A stretch of DNA of 64,000 bases from NCBI GenBank assembly GCA_026874595.1, contig CM049320.1, positions 7,257,464 through 7,321,463 on the forward strand. The letters are read 5' to 3'. The stretch is from Sipunculus nudus. Taxonomy: Eukaryota; Annelida; Sipuncula; Golfingiida; Sipunculidae. The position numbers and the translations under genes are program-made. Under the pieces are notes generated by a model, which was not told where the DNA came from, searched no databases, and saw only the letters and a program-made list of their open reading frames with translations. Of this stretch, positions 1-11,928 are shown in pieces (within the stretch, counting starts at the first letter, position 1; every line of letters begins with the position of its first letter).

Positions 1-1459
1 AACATTCTTCAGATGCTTGTCGATAAGCAAATGAAGCTTAGAACGTTAACAGGAGGCCTCAGGCCACATCTGTTGTTCTTCTTCTGATACTAATCTCTGG
101 CATGCAGTTATTCCATCGTCCAGAGGGTCATTTTAACCCAGAATAATTTTTATACCTACCTTGTCTCATTAATCTATTGTTGTAAATGTAGTTCATCATT
201 GAGAAACGGTAATTTTTAACTTATCTGCCAACCCCACATCATCGAATACAAAACAACGAGTGTACGTGCCCTTGGAGGACGAAAACATTCTTCAGATTCT
301 TGTCGATAAGCAAATGAAGCTTAGAACTCAGCTGGCTCTGACCTTTGGAGCATGAGAACTGGTAGTCTTAGTTGCCTAAACCCTGTTTATTGACTGCGCC
401 TCCTTTCGAGTTAAAAAATGTAAACATTACATTTGACATTAACATTACTTTTGATGATAAATGGTAAAGATTAATTAAAGAGCGGAAAAACCAAATCAGA
501 TCTTAATGGATTCATCTTATTCAAATGTGACATGCATTCATATTTAAGTTATCCAAACAGGACACAAATTCTTCCCATGTATTTTTTTGTATATTATTGT
601 AAAACATGTTTTTGTCGCTTACATCATCTTAAGAGAGATATTTCTCAAAGAACAATTAATAATAAAGCTTTCCATTTTTGTATATATGTTCAGAAACCTA
701 TACATATAATCTAAATTTTTTACGACATTTTATTTTATAGAACAGTTAATACGTATTTTTAACAGGGAATCATTTGTTAACTTTCCGGCATTTTTAAATG
801 AAAATAATTTAGAAGGAAAGTTGATAAATATACGAAAAAAAAACGCCTGAAATTATTTATATGTATTTTAAGATGACATTGTTAAACGCCTAGTTATAGA
901 GGGATATATGATCTATCGTGTTTCTGTAAAAAATCTAAAGACCAACAACGAGGGCGTAATTTACAAATAGCAGCTCTTATAAAAGACATTTAGATTATTT
1001 CTAAGAATGTATAAAATTGTTACCTGATCTTAAAACAAAATAAGATCAATTTAGTCTGACGATGCTACCACCTTAAACACCGGTTTGCACATATCTCCGG
1101 GTGCCCAAGTACCCACATGAATAAATAGCAGGTATGTGGGGCATGGGGCCTCTGTTTAGTTCTGTTGCGGACTTCACTACATGCATATTCCATATAACTT
1201 ATAGAACCTCAGGGGGTCTTTGACATTAGCATTTTAAGGTAGTGTATTTTTTAAATTTAATTGGCGAACGATTATATGAAGGAGAAGATACCTAAAACAT
1301 ATATATATTAAAAGCAAAACTAGTTCTGAGAGTGGTAATATCAATTTTCCAAGATGAACTGAGTCAAATATTTTTTAGCCTAATACTAATTTCATGTCAG
1401 TTAAAATAAAAGAAATAAAGAAATATTAATGAAAATATTTAAGCCATACATATATGTAG

Positions 1460-1462
<3 letters not shown>

Positions 1463-1526
<64 letters not shown>
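1463..1526. repeat. Compound (TA)n(GA)n microsatellite
   Basis: About 17 TA dinucleotides pass directly into about 15 GA dinucleotides. The orthologous tract in unit B (38120-38226) is longer in both parts. Confidence 0.97.
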
Positions 1527-1530
<4 letters not shown>

Positions 1531-1997
1531 AAAGCCTGTTGCAAAAATTCTTCAAACCTTCAAAGGTTTCAAATTTTTAAAATGTATCATTAAAATTTCC
1601 ATTCACTCCATAGTAATATTTTTTATTGTTGGTTGCTACGAATGCAATATTTCAACAATATTATTTATTTTCAATTTTTCATCTAAATGAAAAAAAAAGA
1701 TGTTGTATTTAAATGCCCATTCCTGTCAGCCATATACAGTGCTTCTCTACCCAATAAAGAATGGATAAATAAGGATAAAATATATTTTGATATATTTATA
1801 TGAATAACATAGGCCCAGTCATCAGATCAATGGCAAATGTTCTACATGGGTCCCGTCATTCAATGCCGATGCTCACGTAGATATGTCCGCCATTTTTACT
1901 CCTTGGGCGTTGTGGAATTACTGGTAAAATAGCTGATATAATTATATAATGCACAGGTCGGGCTCTTTAGCATCAACCGAAAAAATTTTATTAAGGT

Positions 1998-2021
1998 CAC
2001 ACACACACACAAACACACACG

Positions 2022-2059
<38 letters not shown>
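1998..2059. repeat. Compound (CA)n(TA)n microsatellite
   Basis: An interrupted CA tract is followed by a TA tract. The unit B counterpart is at 38700-38750. Short open frames crossing it in either direction encode only Val/Cys or Tyr/Ile runs and are not genes. Confidence 0.95.
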
Positions 2060-2060
<1 letters not shown>

Positions 2061-2367
2061 CGAAAAGTATTTCAATAATAGACCCTGCAAAAAATCTTCT
2101 CTGTGTGCTTGACTGTTGAGTATTCTGGTAAATCAGTTCATCATGATGAGATGGCAATTAATGAACGGCTACGTCACGTTGGTATGTGTGCCTAAGACAT
2201 GCCGACATCACGATGCACAATATGGACTCGAATTTCTCTGCAGTTTTCCTTACTTTAACTCAACCGAACGAGACACAGTAAACTACTGTACTGGTCCCCG
2301 CGTCCATTTATTTGCCTGTATGCGCGATAAGGGGGAGCAGGGCCCCAGCCTAGTTATCATTCCGCAA

Positions 2368-2462
2368 GGGAACGCGAAAAGATCACGAGGGAACGCGCAA
2401 AGCTCGCGAGGGAACGCGTAAAGATCGCGAGGGAACGCGCAATTATCGCGAGGGAACGCGAT
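2368..2462. repeat. 21-bp minisatellite, about 4.5 units
   Basis: Units begin GGGAACGCG and end TCGCGA or TCACGA with a 21-bp period. Each unit can partly fold on itself because CGCG and TCGCGA are self-complementary. The array sits inside a repeat (about 2225-2470) that recurs at 38930-39160 (+) and, inverted, at 36250-36500. The 21-bp period keeps a frame open and yields a repetitive Arg/Gly/Asn/Ala peptide that I do not regard as a real protein. Confidence 0.9.
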
Positions 2463-3659
2463 ATTTACCCAGAAAAAAAATCACGTATGTCACTTTAGGG
2501 GCTCCATACTTATGAGCGGACCCCTCTATATAGACTTAAAAGAGGCTGAAAAATCAGTTTGTCCCTTTCTCAGGGACCGCAAAACCTTGTATTTGTCATA
2601 CAATATGGGCGGTGGTGCCTGACTGACTGCACTGCAGTAAACGTGCCCGCCTGTGTCGTAAACACGTCCGATTAGAGCCGTCATAATATAATATATTTAA
2701 AATTTCGGAATATAGCGGGCATTTCTTTTTCCGTAAACTTTGTCCAGCCAGGCGTAATCGTGGGTCGGAAGAAAACCAATGCATTACATCACTATTAAAT
2801 AAAGGGCAGTAGATGTCACAAGTGCATACAGGGCATGGACCAAAGCGTGTTCACGGATGGTCACACCAGGCCAGGAAAGTTTGCGGCACGGTTTCACAGC
2901 TTGTCATTCGTCGCCCGCTAATTATGTGCGTAATACATAAATACATATTTAACTCACTATTGGACTAACTGTTTACAAACTTTATTGGGTGAGGAAAGCG
3001 CCTGAGTACTCCTTTATTAACGCAGCTATGTAAAATGTCTGTGCTGGAGGACATGCTGCAGGAGCCTGCTGTGAACGTTAAGTGTCAAAGTAGCATACTT
3101 TCAATAGACCAGTTTCTCAAGAAATAGACTTCATCAGGGCCATGTACAATGAACTTGTTTGATCTATGGTTAATCTTCATGATGTATCAAGTATAAGTAT
3201 CGTGTATCCAATAAGCTTTCTTTAATATAAACAGGTCTGATGTTATTTTGCCGTCGTTCACAATTTATGCGTAAAACTGGAACTGCTGCGTATTTGCATT
3301 TGTTTCAAACACAATCCATAATTATGTCGCATTTTCAAAATGAGTGAGACTGTTTTTAGTAAGATAGTTTTGTTTAAACATATTTATCTCGTTTGAATGG
3401 ATAACTATTTAAGGTTTAATGCTATAAACGTATATAGTAAAAGCATCATGCAATAGATTGATTTTGTATCAGAGCACAAATGATCTGGTAAATGATTCAT
3501 GTTGCACAACGAGGACATGGTAATAACAAGAAATACATTTTCCAAACAAATACACAGCATGATTATATAATATGATCGCTACATAAACAATAATCTGAAT
3601 GGGGCTATAATATCATTAAATCATGAATTTGCCCGCCTATTTGTAACCCTTACTTTTGT

Positions 3660-3662
<3 letters not shown>

Positions 3663-3714
<52 letters not shown>

Positions 3715-3719
3715 TATAC
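3663..3719. repeat. TA/CA microsatellite
   Basis: A TA run of about 40 bases is followed by a short CACACA interruption and more TA. The unit B counterpart at 40072-40129 is a pure TA run. Confidence 0.95.
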
Positions 3720-3904
3720 AGAAAAAGAGAGAAGTAAATAGATTTGAGGCTATAAATGGTGCATACAAGGAAGGTATGTTGGGATGTTTTATATATATAA
3801 AAATATAAATATAAATAAACAGAGATAAAAAGAACCATAGATAGACAGATTTGAGGCAATAAGGTGCATTTTTGGTAAGAAGGTATTTTGGGATGCTTCA
3901 GATC

Positions 3905-5254
3905 TTAACATCTTAATATAACAATAGTGAAATTATTCTGTTCAAAGAAAAGTGAGGTTTGCGTGCCCTTTAAAATACGTTTTTTATGGAGTACAATTTT
4001 TTTATTCCAAAAGTGGTCAATGTTTTCGTAAACTTTTTGGAAGTGTTCTTGAGTGTGCAGAAATTTGCATAAATCACAAAAATTATTTCGGCTAGAGTCC
4101 ACTTCATAATATTGTTTCCATTCAAAATATTTGTTGTATAAGACAGAATTTGAATCTAAAAGTTTTAGATATGCGGCTAAATCAGAAGGAGATTTAAAAT
4201 CTTTAACATCTATAAATGAACGATAGGGGAGATTTTTCATAAACTCCAAGGACCACGGGCACTATGTTCAGATTTTGAATTTCCCACAACTGTTCAGTGG
4301 CATATACTTTTCTCAAACAAAAGGTGAAATTTGTATTTTGCATTCAGCACAGAATAGCATCGGGTTTCATTTTTACAGCATACTTGCCACATTTTCCGTA
4401 TATATCCACCTGTACATGTTTGGCCAGCTCCGCGGCGTATTCCTCAAGATGGCTACTTGTAACACTGTTATCGTACCAGGCGACAAGATGTGTCTTCCCC
4501 CTTGAATAATCAATCAAGCTTTGTTCAGTAACATCCCTATTTATTTTTCTCAATGATCCGTAACCGAAATACACATCAGAGTCATGTCTGCGTCACGTTA
4601 AAAACCCCGTTGTTTTGCGTCAATATCAGACACGGCAGGACACCATGTTTGCGGAACAATTTATATTTTTTTCTATGATTTGAAAATGGAGCATCCACTG
4701 AACTATTCCACAAGGGTATTGTGTGCTCTGCTGTGGAAAAAAAAACAAGAACATGAGACCAGTCATTAGATGACCCATTATGTGCTTTACCATGCTAAAT
4801 GCAATAATTTAGTCAGAGTAATTAATAGACCGAGAGCTGAAGCATACACTATATCAAATTTATTAGGCCGCTTGTGGATGCGAAAAGCCAAACATATCGC
4901 CTCATTTAGCCGGTAGGTTTAATGCTGCTTTTATCGCCTAACCATTACATAACATAATGCCAGCCGATTTCCATGATAAGCGGCAGAATTATCAGCTCCT
5001 AACTCCTACAATTATTACGGCGGAGGGCTTCTTGTCCAAACCCGAAATCAAATATTTTGTCCTTGTGGTACGCGGTCTAGAACAATATTTTCTTTATTCG
5101 TTTCTTACCTTTGAGCCCTGACCTAGAGTCTTTTAAAGGTTTATGCTCTGATGTTATTGATTCCTTGTCTGGCATGTTAGTCAATGTCATTTTAGCCCGA
5201 AACAGAACTGTAATTTCGTAGCCAATAATTTAAATACTAAAGCCCTTACCCGTC
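3905..5254 (-). pseudogene. Alpha-1,3-fucosyltransferase pseudogene (second paralogue type, unit A)
   Basis: Reading leftwards, pieces of a GT10 fucosyltransferase appear in order but in broken frames. The N-terminal stem with the FGQEA..RNN stretch lies at about 5005-5210, the mid region (YGSLRKINRDV, KTHLVAWYDNS) at 4574-4344, and the C-terminal catalytic part (FIDVKDFKSPSDLAAYLK, CDLCKFLHT) at 4249-3905. About 370 bp of non-coding sequence (4640-5005) separates the stem from the middle. The part encoding the start codon and membrane anchor is deleted near 5245. It is a distinct paralogue from the gene at 9819-10997. Its diverged copies are at 40326-41080 and 49184-49935. Confidence 0.85.
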
Positions 5255-7329
5255 GTAAAGGCACAAACAGTTTTGTTGTGAAAGACTTTGTTACATCATT
5301 TTTAAATTGCTGTCATATGAATGTATAATGAAGCGTCGCATGCTTGGTAAGCCATGTATATGAATATGGTTGTGTTGTCTGAGTTTGTGACCAGGCAGAT
5401 GCTGATCATTCAAGCTGATCATGAAGTAAATTTTAGAAAACGTCTTGATAGTGCAAGAAAACCAATATTTAACATTGTATCTATTGTTTCAGCCCTTCTT
5501 TTGTTAGGTTGTAATAGTCTGTGTGCAACTGCAAATTACTCATATCAGTGATATTCTAATAGAGATACAAACATGTTTGGTTTAGGCTGCCCATATGTTT
5601 TAAATCATAGCTGTGTAAAATATTCTGCTAAAGATTATAATTATTGAGATGATGAAGTCGATTTCACTCTCAAAGTGCTCTTTGTCCGTTTATTCACATG
5701 GTGATATTTTGTACAAAGAAGTTTTCAGAGCCACTGATTTAGCTGCCTTAAATATTAATGGTTTACTATTTTTACAGAGTATGTGTAAAAATATAAACAT
5801 GTTCCTGCTGTATGGGTAATTTACAATCTAAGAAGTAGACACACCTCAATAAGCTGTAACATAATGAAACATCTGGTTGAGAAGTATGCATCTCAGGTCG
5901 TCAAATACTTCTTACTTCTCTGAATTGCAGGTAGCCTTTGGGATTGTACTTATTTAATATTAACTTTTACCGGACAAAGTTATAACGTTGAGGACAATCT
6001 TGCTCTTTTAGTATTCGTAATTAATATATATGATTACTGATCCAGTTTGCAGTGATGGGTAGATTGAGATTACTGAATTTCCTTAAAATTGTTTCACCAT
6101 ACAAAAATTTAAGAGCTCCATGTTAATATGCTTCTACATTCCAACAAATTTTTCCTGCATATCTGAAACCCGACCTGTGTTCCCTAATTATAAGGCAAGG
6201 TGTGGCTATGGCCATTTGGAAGCCGGGTAATACACTGATAGCTAGGCCGATAGCATAAACAGTATCTTAATAGTAGTAGGCCTATGACATATACATATAT
6301 ATATATTCTAATTGATGACGCTCATACGAGACATTTGTCGCAAATTTCCTCCGTGGCCAAGCCTCGGATATGCACGTTCCTGGGGAATTGCTCTTTCGGG
6401 GATTATGGAATTGTGTCCTAAGTGGGCCAGTTCCCTTATTGCCTCCTTAATCCTGAGATATTTCACTTGAATATTCAAGGGACGATTCAATCTACAACAG
6501 ATCATTCAATATATTTGTAGAACACTGTTAACCACTAGGGCTAGAGTAATACACCAAAGCTCCCATACCATTACTAAAAACTCCCCTTAAGTTATTTGAA
6601 AGACTTAACTAAATTCCAATATACTTGCACGTGTATCTCTTTTTCACAATTTGTTCTCTCTACAGGAACCTGATCAGTCTGGAATAATTTGGATACAAGT
6701 CTTTTACCGGTCATAGATTAAAAAATGACAAATACGGTCAATTGTTGCTTTGATATTGCTTAACACTAATGAAACCAAATTTTGCAATAGCATCTTGCAT
6801 AATGGCTAGAGCCAACCAAGGCTCGGGTTATGGATTCCCAAAGATGTTGTTCCATGTCGACACACATGCAGAAAAACCGGCACATCCAACCACAAACACG
6901 AGTATTATTCTCTATGTATAATGGAGGATACTTGTACCTGCGTAGACTGAAAAGATAGGACAGATACTCACTATTTAGGTAATGCCAGTTCTCGACTTGA
7001 AGTAATGGGAACGTTGCCAATTGTGTCCTAAGGGGCCATTTTCCAAATTGTTTTATTTTTGCGAAAGATATATCACAGCGCCACAATTATCAATCCGTTC
7101 CCCTACGTGTAGGTGTAGACCACTACCAGCAGAAGATCGAGAAATAGCTAGTAATCACATTGTCAATAGATGCCAGTTGACCGATTATTATTTTATTGCA
7201 TTTCAGTGAAATGTCTGATACTTGTACAGCATTCAACTCCTCCTCTCTTGTGTAAGACTACACTGACTTAACGTTTATATCCAGGTTAAAAATCATTGCT
7301 CTTTGGATAATTTAGACTGTTCCGCCTGT
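5255..7329. other. Non-coding stretch between fucosyltransferase relics
   Basis: I see no gene here. The part at 5325-5680 belongs to the conserved fucosyltransferase upstream block. The rest is AT-rich sequence repeated almost exactly at 49938-51781, and 6500-7270 recurs in diverged direct form at 18217-18960. Open frames at 6308-6505 and 6766-7086 exist in both close copies only because the DNA is duplicated; they are not kept in the diverged paralogue. Confidence 0.7.
5325..5680. promoter_or_regulatory. Conserved fucosyltransferase upstream block
   Basis: This block lies upstream (to the right) of the minus-strand FucT pseudogene. It contains GCTGATCATTCAAGCTGATC, in which GCTGATCA occurs twice, preceded by a GAAGCGTCGCATGC motif. 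Diverged versions lie upstream of the FucT genes at 11135-11345 and 55490-55703 and, inverted, at 15929-16262 and 60286-60619. The right part (5520-5680) matches the inverted block joined to the LTR element at 15929. A promoter or 5' leader role is inferred from position only. Confidence 0.45.
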
Positions 7330-7860
7330 CTACAACTTCACCTTTATGCTATGTCTTCCAATTAGGATAAAACAAGACTGAAAAGAGGACTGGAAACCAG
7401 TCAATGAACATAAATTTGACCTGTATGATTTTCTACAGTTAGGCTTGGTGGTGTACCGGTCATACGATCGCGCCGTTTCATTGTTAATGAATGCTATTTT
7501 ATTTGAGTAAAAAAAAAAACCTGCACCATGAAGAATGCCTACACCCATTATCTTGATGTGCCTTTAAAGGACCATGTTCCTGGTAAAGGTTTCGAGTTGT
7601 CCTGTCCTCAGACGACAGTACCTGTTTAAAAAGTAGCTTTTAGTCATTGATACACAGGCAATCTTTCTGTGGAAGGCTTTGTTTGGTTGTTATTTTCTTG
7701 GTGGTGAAAAATGAATGTTTATTGAAGCGTTGCATGCATGAGTAAACATTATCATGCATTTTGTTTTGTTGTCGAAGTTTGTGATCAGCCAGATAAACAG
7801 ATCATTCAAGCTGGTCGTCAAGTAAGTTTACAACATTGATGTTAATGTAACAACTAATGG
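7330..7860 (-). pseudogene. Relic of a fucosyltransferase N-terminus and its upstream region
   Basis: On the minus strand, 7560-7480 encodes a short piece resembling the anchor of the FucT genes (MGVGILHGAGFFFYS against the intact gene's ICVGILYCAVCLYF). Upstream of it (7725-7850) are degenerate forms of the conserved block: the GCATGCATG region followed by CAGATCATTCAAGCTGGTC. No catalytic region follows. A similar relic lies at 19140-19500, and both are copied in unit C at 51800-52200 and 63480-63850. I infer a third, largely deleted FucT copy per unit. Confidence 0.4.
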
Positions 7861-9818
7861 TGAAACATTCTTTCAGAATGATATAAAGGGATAATTGCTA
7901 TTAATGAGCAGCATTCTCTGTTGATGGTAAAATTGATGGACAGATAAACAGTGATAAACGAAATATGAATATTGATCACTGCAAAATGTATTATACGAGG
8001 TTGTAAAATGAGTGATTTTGCAGCATTGAAGTTGCCGACCAAGAGCTACAAGTAGACACAGATAAGGACAAGACTTGCAATATATATGGACCAGGACAAG
8101 TATTGCTGATTGGCTTTAATATGTAGGAAATAATGAATATTTTATGAATATATAATTAAACCTGAGCAAGATATTGCCTGTAATCTAAATATAAGGAGCG
8201 TCAGGATTTGTCTGACATCTTAAAGAAATGTTAAGAAAGTGATTGAGAAATATTGTATATTTTTTATGCTATAAACAATTATTTTCAAAAATACCATTCC
8301 ATACATACATTTTCTCGTGTTTCGTCAACTAAAATATTCTGCTGAGTGATGTATTAATGCTATCAGCCTGCTTGAGCCTACCTGGATCCAAAGGTATCGC
8401 CGAACACAGCTAGTGAGTTGTACGCTGCTACTGTCGCCTGTGTTCCTGTCCAAGCTAATGAATTTTGTATCTAACATTAAAAGCTAAGGACAGATGTTAA
8501 TGACTGCGCTTGAATACCACATGCAGTTTTGGAGTCAGATTTAAGAATGTATAAAAAAAACTCAAACTGAAATTTCTACTAAAATGACAAACCATTTACT
8601 TTCATTGATGTGTTTCCATTAAAACAATTAATTTTTAAAGTATATGTAAAGTACATTTCGCATGCAAATCATATAAAAATAGTTTTAAAGTTTACACATA
8701 ATGAATCATAGGGTCTTGAAGGTCTTTAATTGCAAATTTCTGGAATTTCAGCCTTCGAATTCAAATGCATAGGAATATTTTGATACTAATTTCGTTGAAA
8801 AACTAGCAAGTCTCCTTTGATGCAGCATGATTATCACCTGTGCCTTTGATAAAACATTAATTTCAGTTGAATTTTACAAGTATCACTATATACCAATCAA
8901 GGTACTCTTCAACATTCATATGATTAAATGATATATCAAAATATGAACTGAATTAAGCATAATAACATTATGATATGTGACACACACACATGTTTATTAA
9001 TATACACACTGTACAAACACTATGAACAGCAAATAAATATATATGTGGCTGTTCCATTTATTATTATCATATTTCTACTGAACATCAATAATTTCATAAA
9101 TTATGCTTTAGTTAGTCTTTAACCTTTTTGACCTTTCAACAAATGACTTAAACTTATTAAATATTGCTCTGTCTGCCTCAGGTTTTAAGTGTATGTCTTT
9201 ATATAACAGTATTTAAAAAAAAATTTAGCTGGGATGCTCGTTTTCCTCCTTATTCGACGATATTTGACTTATGTAGGATGACTGGTTATCAAACTTTGAT
9301 AGATACGGTAACATTTACCTATCATATATATGGATCTGATTTTTGTTAGATTCCTAATTAAGACTGACAGATTATCCAGTGCGAAGGCATTCCTCCTTGA
9401 AAAGTTAAAAGTATATGAAAATTTACGTTGGTAATAAGGATGAGCTGCAACTCGTTTACAGCAGGAAACCAGTCATTGGCTTCTTTTTTCAAGATAACAA
9501 TGGCTCAGGATATATTTTTAAAATGAATCGAAAGGTACACATTACCCGTTGTCTCCAAATTTACGTTCTTGTCACATGTATAAATATGTTTACATTTGCA
9601 ATGTAATGTTTTATATTGGGACGTGCGACTAGTACCTCATTTAACTGACAATTACCAATAACCATAAAACATAAATTTGGCTGCGTAATGGTAGCAAGCC
9701 ATGTCAGGATGCTGTTTAGCATTGTATAATAATGCAGCTAAACATTGTAACATTCCAGCTTAAACCCGATACAACCTATACCCACCTGAAAGAAAGTCAA
9801 CCTGAAGGAGTTTTCTTA
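7861..9818. other. Non-coding stretch 3' of the intact fucosyltransferase
   Basis: No gene recognised. The segment 7870-8550 has a diverged direct paralogue at 20380-21170, and 7989-8672 is present in unit B at 41083-41758. The segment 8507-8606 plus 9165-9818 is found inverted at 17597-18195. A CACACACA run occurs near 8982. Short open frames (9164-9349, 9415-9606, 9732-9938) are shadows of repeated DNA or of the FucT gene. Confidence 0.7.
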
Positions 9819-10997
9819 TCAAAGATAATCGAGCTTTGCGTGTCCCTCATAATACACTTCTGCTGGGGTACAATCCTTTTCATTCCAAAATTGGTCTATG
9901 TTTTCATAGACTTTATGAAAGTTTTCATGGGTGTGTAGAAATTCACATAAGTCACAAATACCTGTTCCCTTTATTTGCACATCATAATATTGTTTCCATT
10001 CAAAATATTGATTGTATAATGTAGTATTGGAATCAAGAAGTTTTAGGTATGCGGCTAGCTCAGACGGGGATTTAAAATCTGTAATATCGATGAATGAATG
10101 ATTTGGAAGATATTTCTTGTAATCATAACCGCCCAGGACGACGGGCACCACATTCAGCTTAAGAATTCTCCAGAGTTTCTCTGATGCGTAATCTTTACAA
10201 ATACCGTTCTCAAATGAAAGGTAAAATTTGTATCTGGCGTTCAGCATGGAATGGCAGAGGATTCTATCATCACAGGACAGCGTGCCACACCTTCCGTATA
10301 TATCTACGTCTATATGCTTCGCAAGTTCCTCGACGTATTTCTCTCGGTGACTCTTTGTAACACAATGGCTTACAAACCATGCGACAAGTTTAGTTTTGCC
10401 TTTTGAATTATCAACCAATTTCCTTTCAGGAACATCCCCTTTTAGCTTTCTCAATGACCCGTAAGGAATATAAATATCAGAATCATGACTGTATGTCTGT
10501 GTTAGGTTAAATATCCCATTGTACTGCGTTAACGGACCGGGGGTTCTCAAGGGGGACTCCTTGATATAAAACACTAATAACTGGTTCGATTGACGGAATT
10601 TTGGGATCTCCTCAACAGATTTTATATTGAACATGCTAACTATCACTGCATTGCTGCGGTTTATTTGTGAACGATCATTTGTTGTTTCACAGTCCCTGAA
10701 CTTACAATTATTACGGCGGAAGGCTTCTTGTCCAAATCCGAAACCAAATGATTTGTCCTTGTAGTAAGCTGTCCAGAACAATATTTTCTTTATTCCTTTC
10801 TTACCTTTGAGCCCAGTCGTAGGGTTATTTAAAAGTTTATGCTCTGAGATAGTTGATCCCTTGTCTGGCAAGTTAGGCCATGTCATTGTACCCCAAGACA
10901 GTGGTTTAGGCAGACAACCGGTCGAATTGAAATACAAACACACTGCACAATACAGTATGCCAACACATATTAGCAGCATGTACCTTTTATAGGCCAT
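9819..10997 (-). CDS. Alpha-1,3-fucosyltransferase, family GT10 (intact, copy A)
   Basis: A 392-residue single-exon type II membrane enzyme predicted to act in the Golgi lumen, moving fucose from GDP-fucose in alpha-1,3 linkage to glycan acceptors. A short cytoplasmic tail leads into a membrane anchor at about residues 6-23 (YMLLICVGILYCAVCLYF), then a stem and the GT10 catalytic domain (about 200-380). The hallmark is YKFYLSFENGICKDYASEKL (256-275), followed by VVPVVLGGYDY and SFIDITDF. A CDLC pair lies near residue 350. Possible N-glycosylation sites are N24, N113, N164 and N324. The frame stays open 39 codons further upstream but without any ATG; the ATG at 10997 is in good context (AAAATGG) and matches the start of the unit B copy, whose upstream frame has a stop. 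The acceptor (N-glycan core or Lewis-type) cannot be decided. Confidence 0.9.
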   Translation of the reverse strand: MAYKRYMLLICVGILYCAVCLYFNSTGCLPKPLSWGTMTWPNLPDKGSTISEHKLLNNPTTGLKGKKGIKKILFWTAYYKDKSFGFGFGQEAFRRNNCKFRDCETTNDRSQINRSNAVIVSMFNIKSVEEIPKFRQSNQLLVFYIKESPLRTPGPLTQYNGIFNLTQTYSHDSDIYIPYGSLRKLKGDVPERKLVDNSKGKTKLVAWFVSHCVTKSHREKYVEELAKHIDVDIYGRCGTLSCDDRILCHSMLNARYKFYLSFENGICKDYASEKLWRILKLNVVPVVLGGYDYKKYLPNHSFIDITDFKSPSELAAYLKLLDSNTTLYNQYFEWKQYYDVQIKGTGICDLCEFLHTHENFHKVYENIDQFWNEKDCTPAEVYYEGHAKLDYL

Positions 10998-11134
10998 TTT
11001 CCTGTATTTAAGTGGGCCTTGTCCTGTTTTAGAATATCGTGTTTCAAACGACCTGACCTGTTGTAAAGGCACAGACAGTTTTGTTGCGAAACACTTTGTA
11101 ACGTTATTTTCCAAATGCTGAGATATAAATATTT

Positions 11135-11345
11135 GCTGAAGCGTCGCATGCTTGGTAACCCATCAGGCAGATGCTGATCATTCAAGCTGATCATGATGCA
11201 AACTATAGATTAGTTCATGACAGTGGAATAAAAACAGTTGTTAACATTGTATCTTTTGTTACAGACCTTCCTTTGTTAGGTTGTGATAACTTCAGTGATA
11301 GGTTTGATCAACGTTGCACAACTGCATATAAATATTACAGGTATC
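11135..11345. promoter_or_regulatory. Conserved upstream block of the intact fucosyltransferase (copy A)
   Basis: About 140 bp upstream of the minus-strand ATG. It holds GAAGCGTCGCATGC, then GCAGATGCTGATCATTCAAG followed by CTGATCATGATGC, and an AT-rich segment. The same block precedes the other FucT copies. The LTR of the 11397 element starts about 50 bp beyond it, so this gene's distal upstream region is retroelement sequence. Function is inferred from conservation among paralogues. Confidence 0.45.
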
Positions 11346-11591
11346 TGTTTTATTGTTCGCAGGAGTTTTACATGTGTCTGTTGACATTCTGATTCTTGTA
11401 ACGCAGGCCTAATTCGTTGCTTTGCGAACCTCGCTTGTTTGGGCGCTTGCTTGCGTGTGGGGTCTGAAGCGTAGAGACACAGCATAGAGACACAGCGTTC
11501 TTTCGTTTTGCTCTAGATGATTCCGGTCTGTTCATGTGCGTCTGTATTGTTCTTTGTAGTTTTCCATTTCTAGAATTTTCGGGTCAGAAGC

Positions 11592-11600
11592 TATAAATAG
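11592..11600 (+). promoter_or_regulatory. LTR TATA box
   Basis: TATAAATAG within the LTR, about 330 bp before the AATAAA signal, as expected for a U3 promoter. The identical site in copy C is at 55950-55958. Confidence 0.65.
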
Positions 11601-11922
11601 GGCCTGAGCTCAGAAAGGAAAGGAAAATACCAGCGAGTAATAAGAGTGTTACCTCGTTAGTTTTGGGACCTTTTCCGATAATTGCATTGGTTTCAGATAT
11701 TCAAAGGATTTATTACAGATTTAATACGGACTGTCTCCAGTTGCCTTTGGATTATTACTATTTACATGGATTATTGGTGTTAAAGAACTCTGGTTGAGCT
11801 GTGACAGTGGTTGTATCCAAAAATCAAAGCCCAGGATCCGGACATTCTGGTACTGTACATTGTATTGTTATATTGTGTAATTGTATTGACATAGTTTATT
11901 GTAATGTTAGGATTGTTCCAAG

Positions 11923-11928
11923 AATAAA
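11923..11928 (+). terminator. LTR polyadenylation signal
   Basis: AATAAA in the AT-rich downstream part of the LTR. The copy C equivalent is at 56281-56286. Confidence 0.6.

Larger units (their letters stand above)
1..4640. repeat. Unit A left block; diverged direct copy at 36705-41078
   Basis: This block is repeated in the same orientation at 36705-41078. Both copies share the same order of landmarks: the AT/AG microsatellite, the CA/TA microsatellite, the 21-bp minisatellite, a second TA microsatellite and a broken fucosyltransferase. Substitutions and small indels are scattered along it, clearly more than between units A and C. The B copy lacks about 270 bp present here around 2809-3081. 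Apart from the fucosyltransferase pseudogene I see no coding sequence in 1-3900. Confidence 0.9.

Noticed and set aside
2368-2462. Possible CRISPR array
   Set aside because: 21-bp head-to-tail units without unique spacers, in a eukaryotic genome.
6766-7086. 106-codon minus-strand frame identical in copies A and C
   Set aside because: Identity only reflects the recent duplication; the diverged paralogue near 18480-18800 does not keep the frame and no domain is recognisable.
10998-11114. 39-residue N-terminal extension of the intact fucosyltransferase
   Set aside because: The open frame continues upstream but starts at TTG and has no ATG; the unit B copy has an in-frame stop there. The ATG at 10997 (and 55355) is the likely start.
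11171-11392. Small plus-strand frame in the FucT upstream block (also 5354-5551)
   Set aside because: Related frames occur by paralogy, but lengths and ends differ and frame is not maintained; upstream regulatory or leader DNA is a simpler reading.
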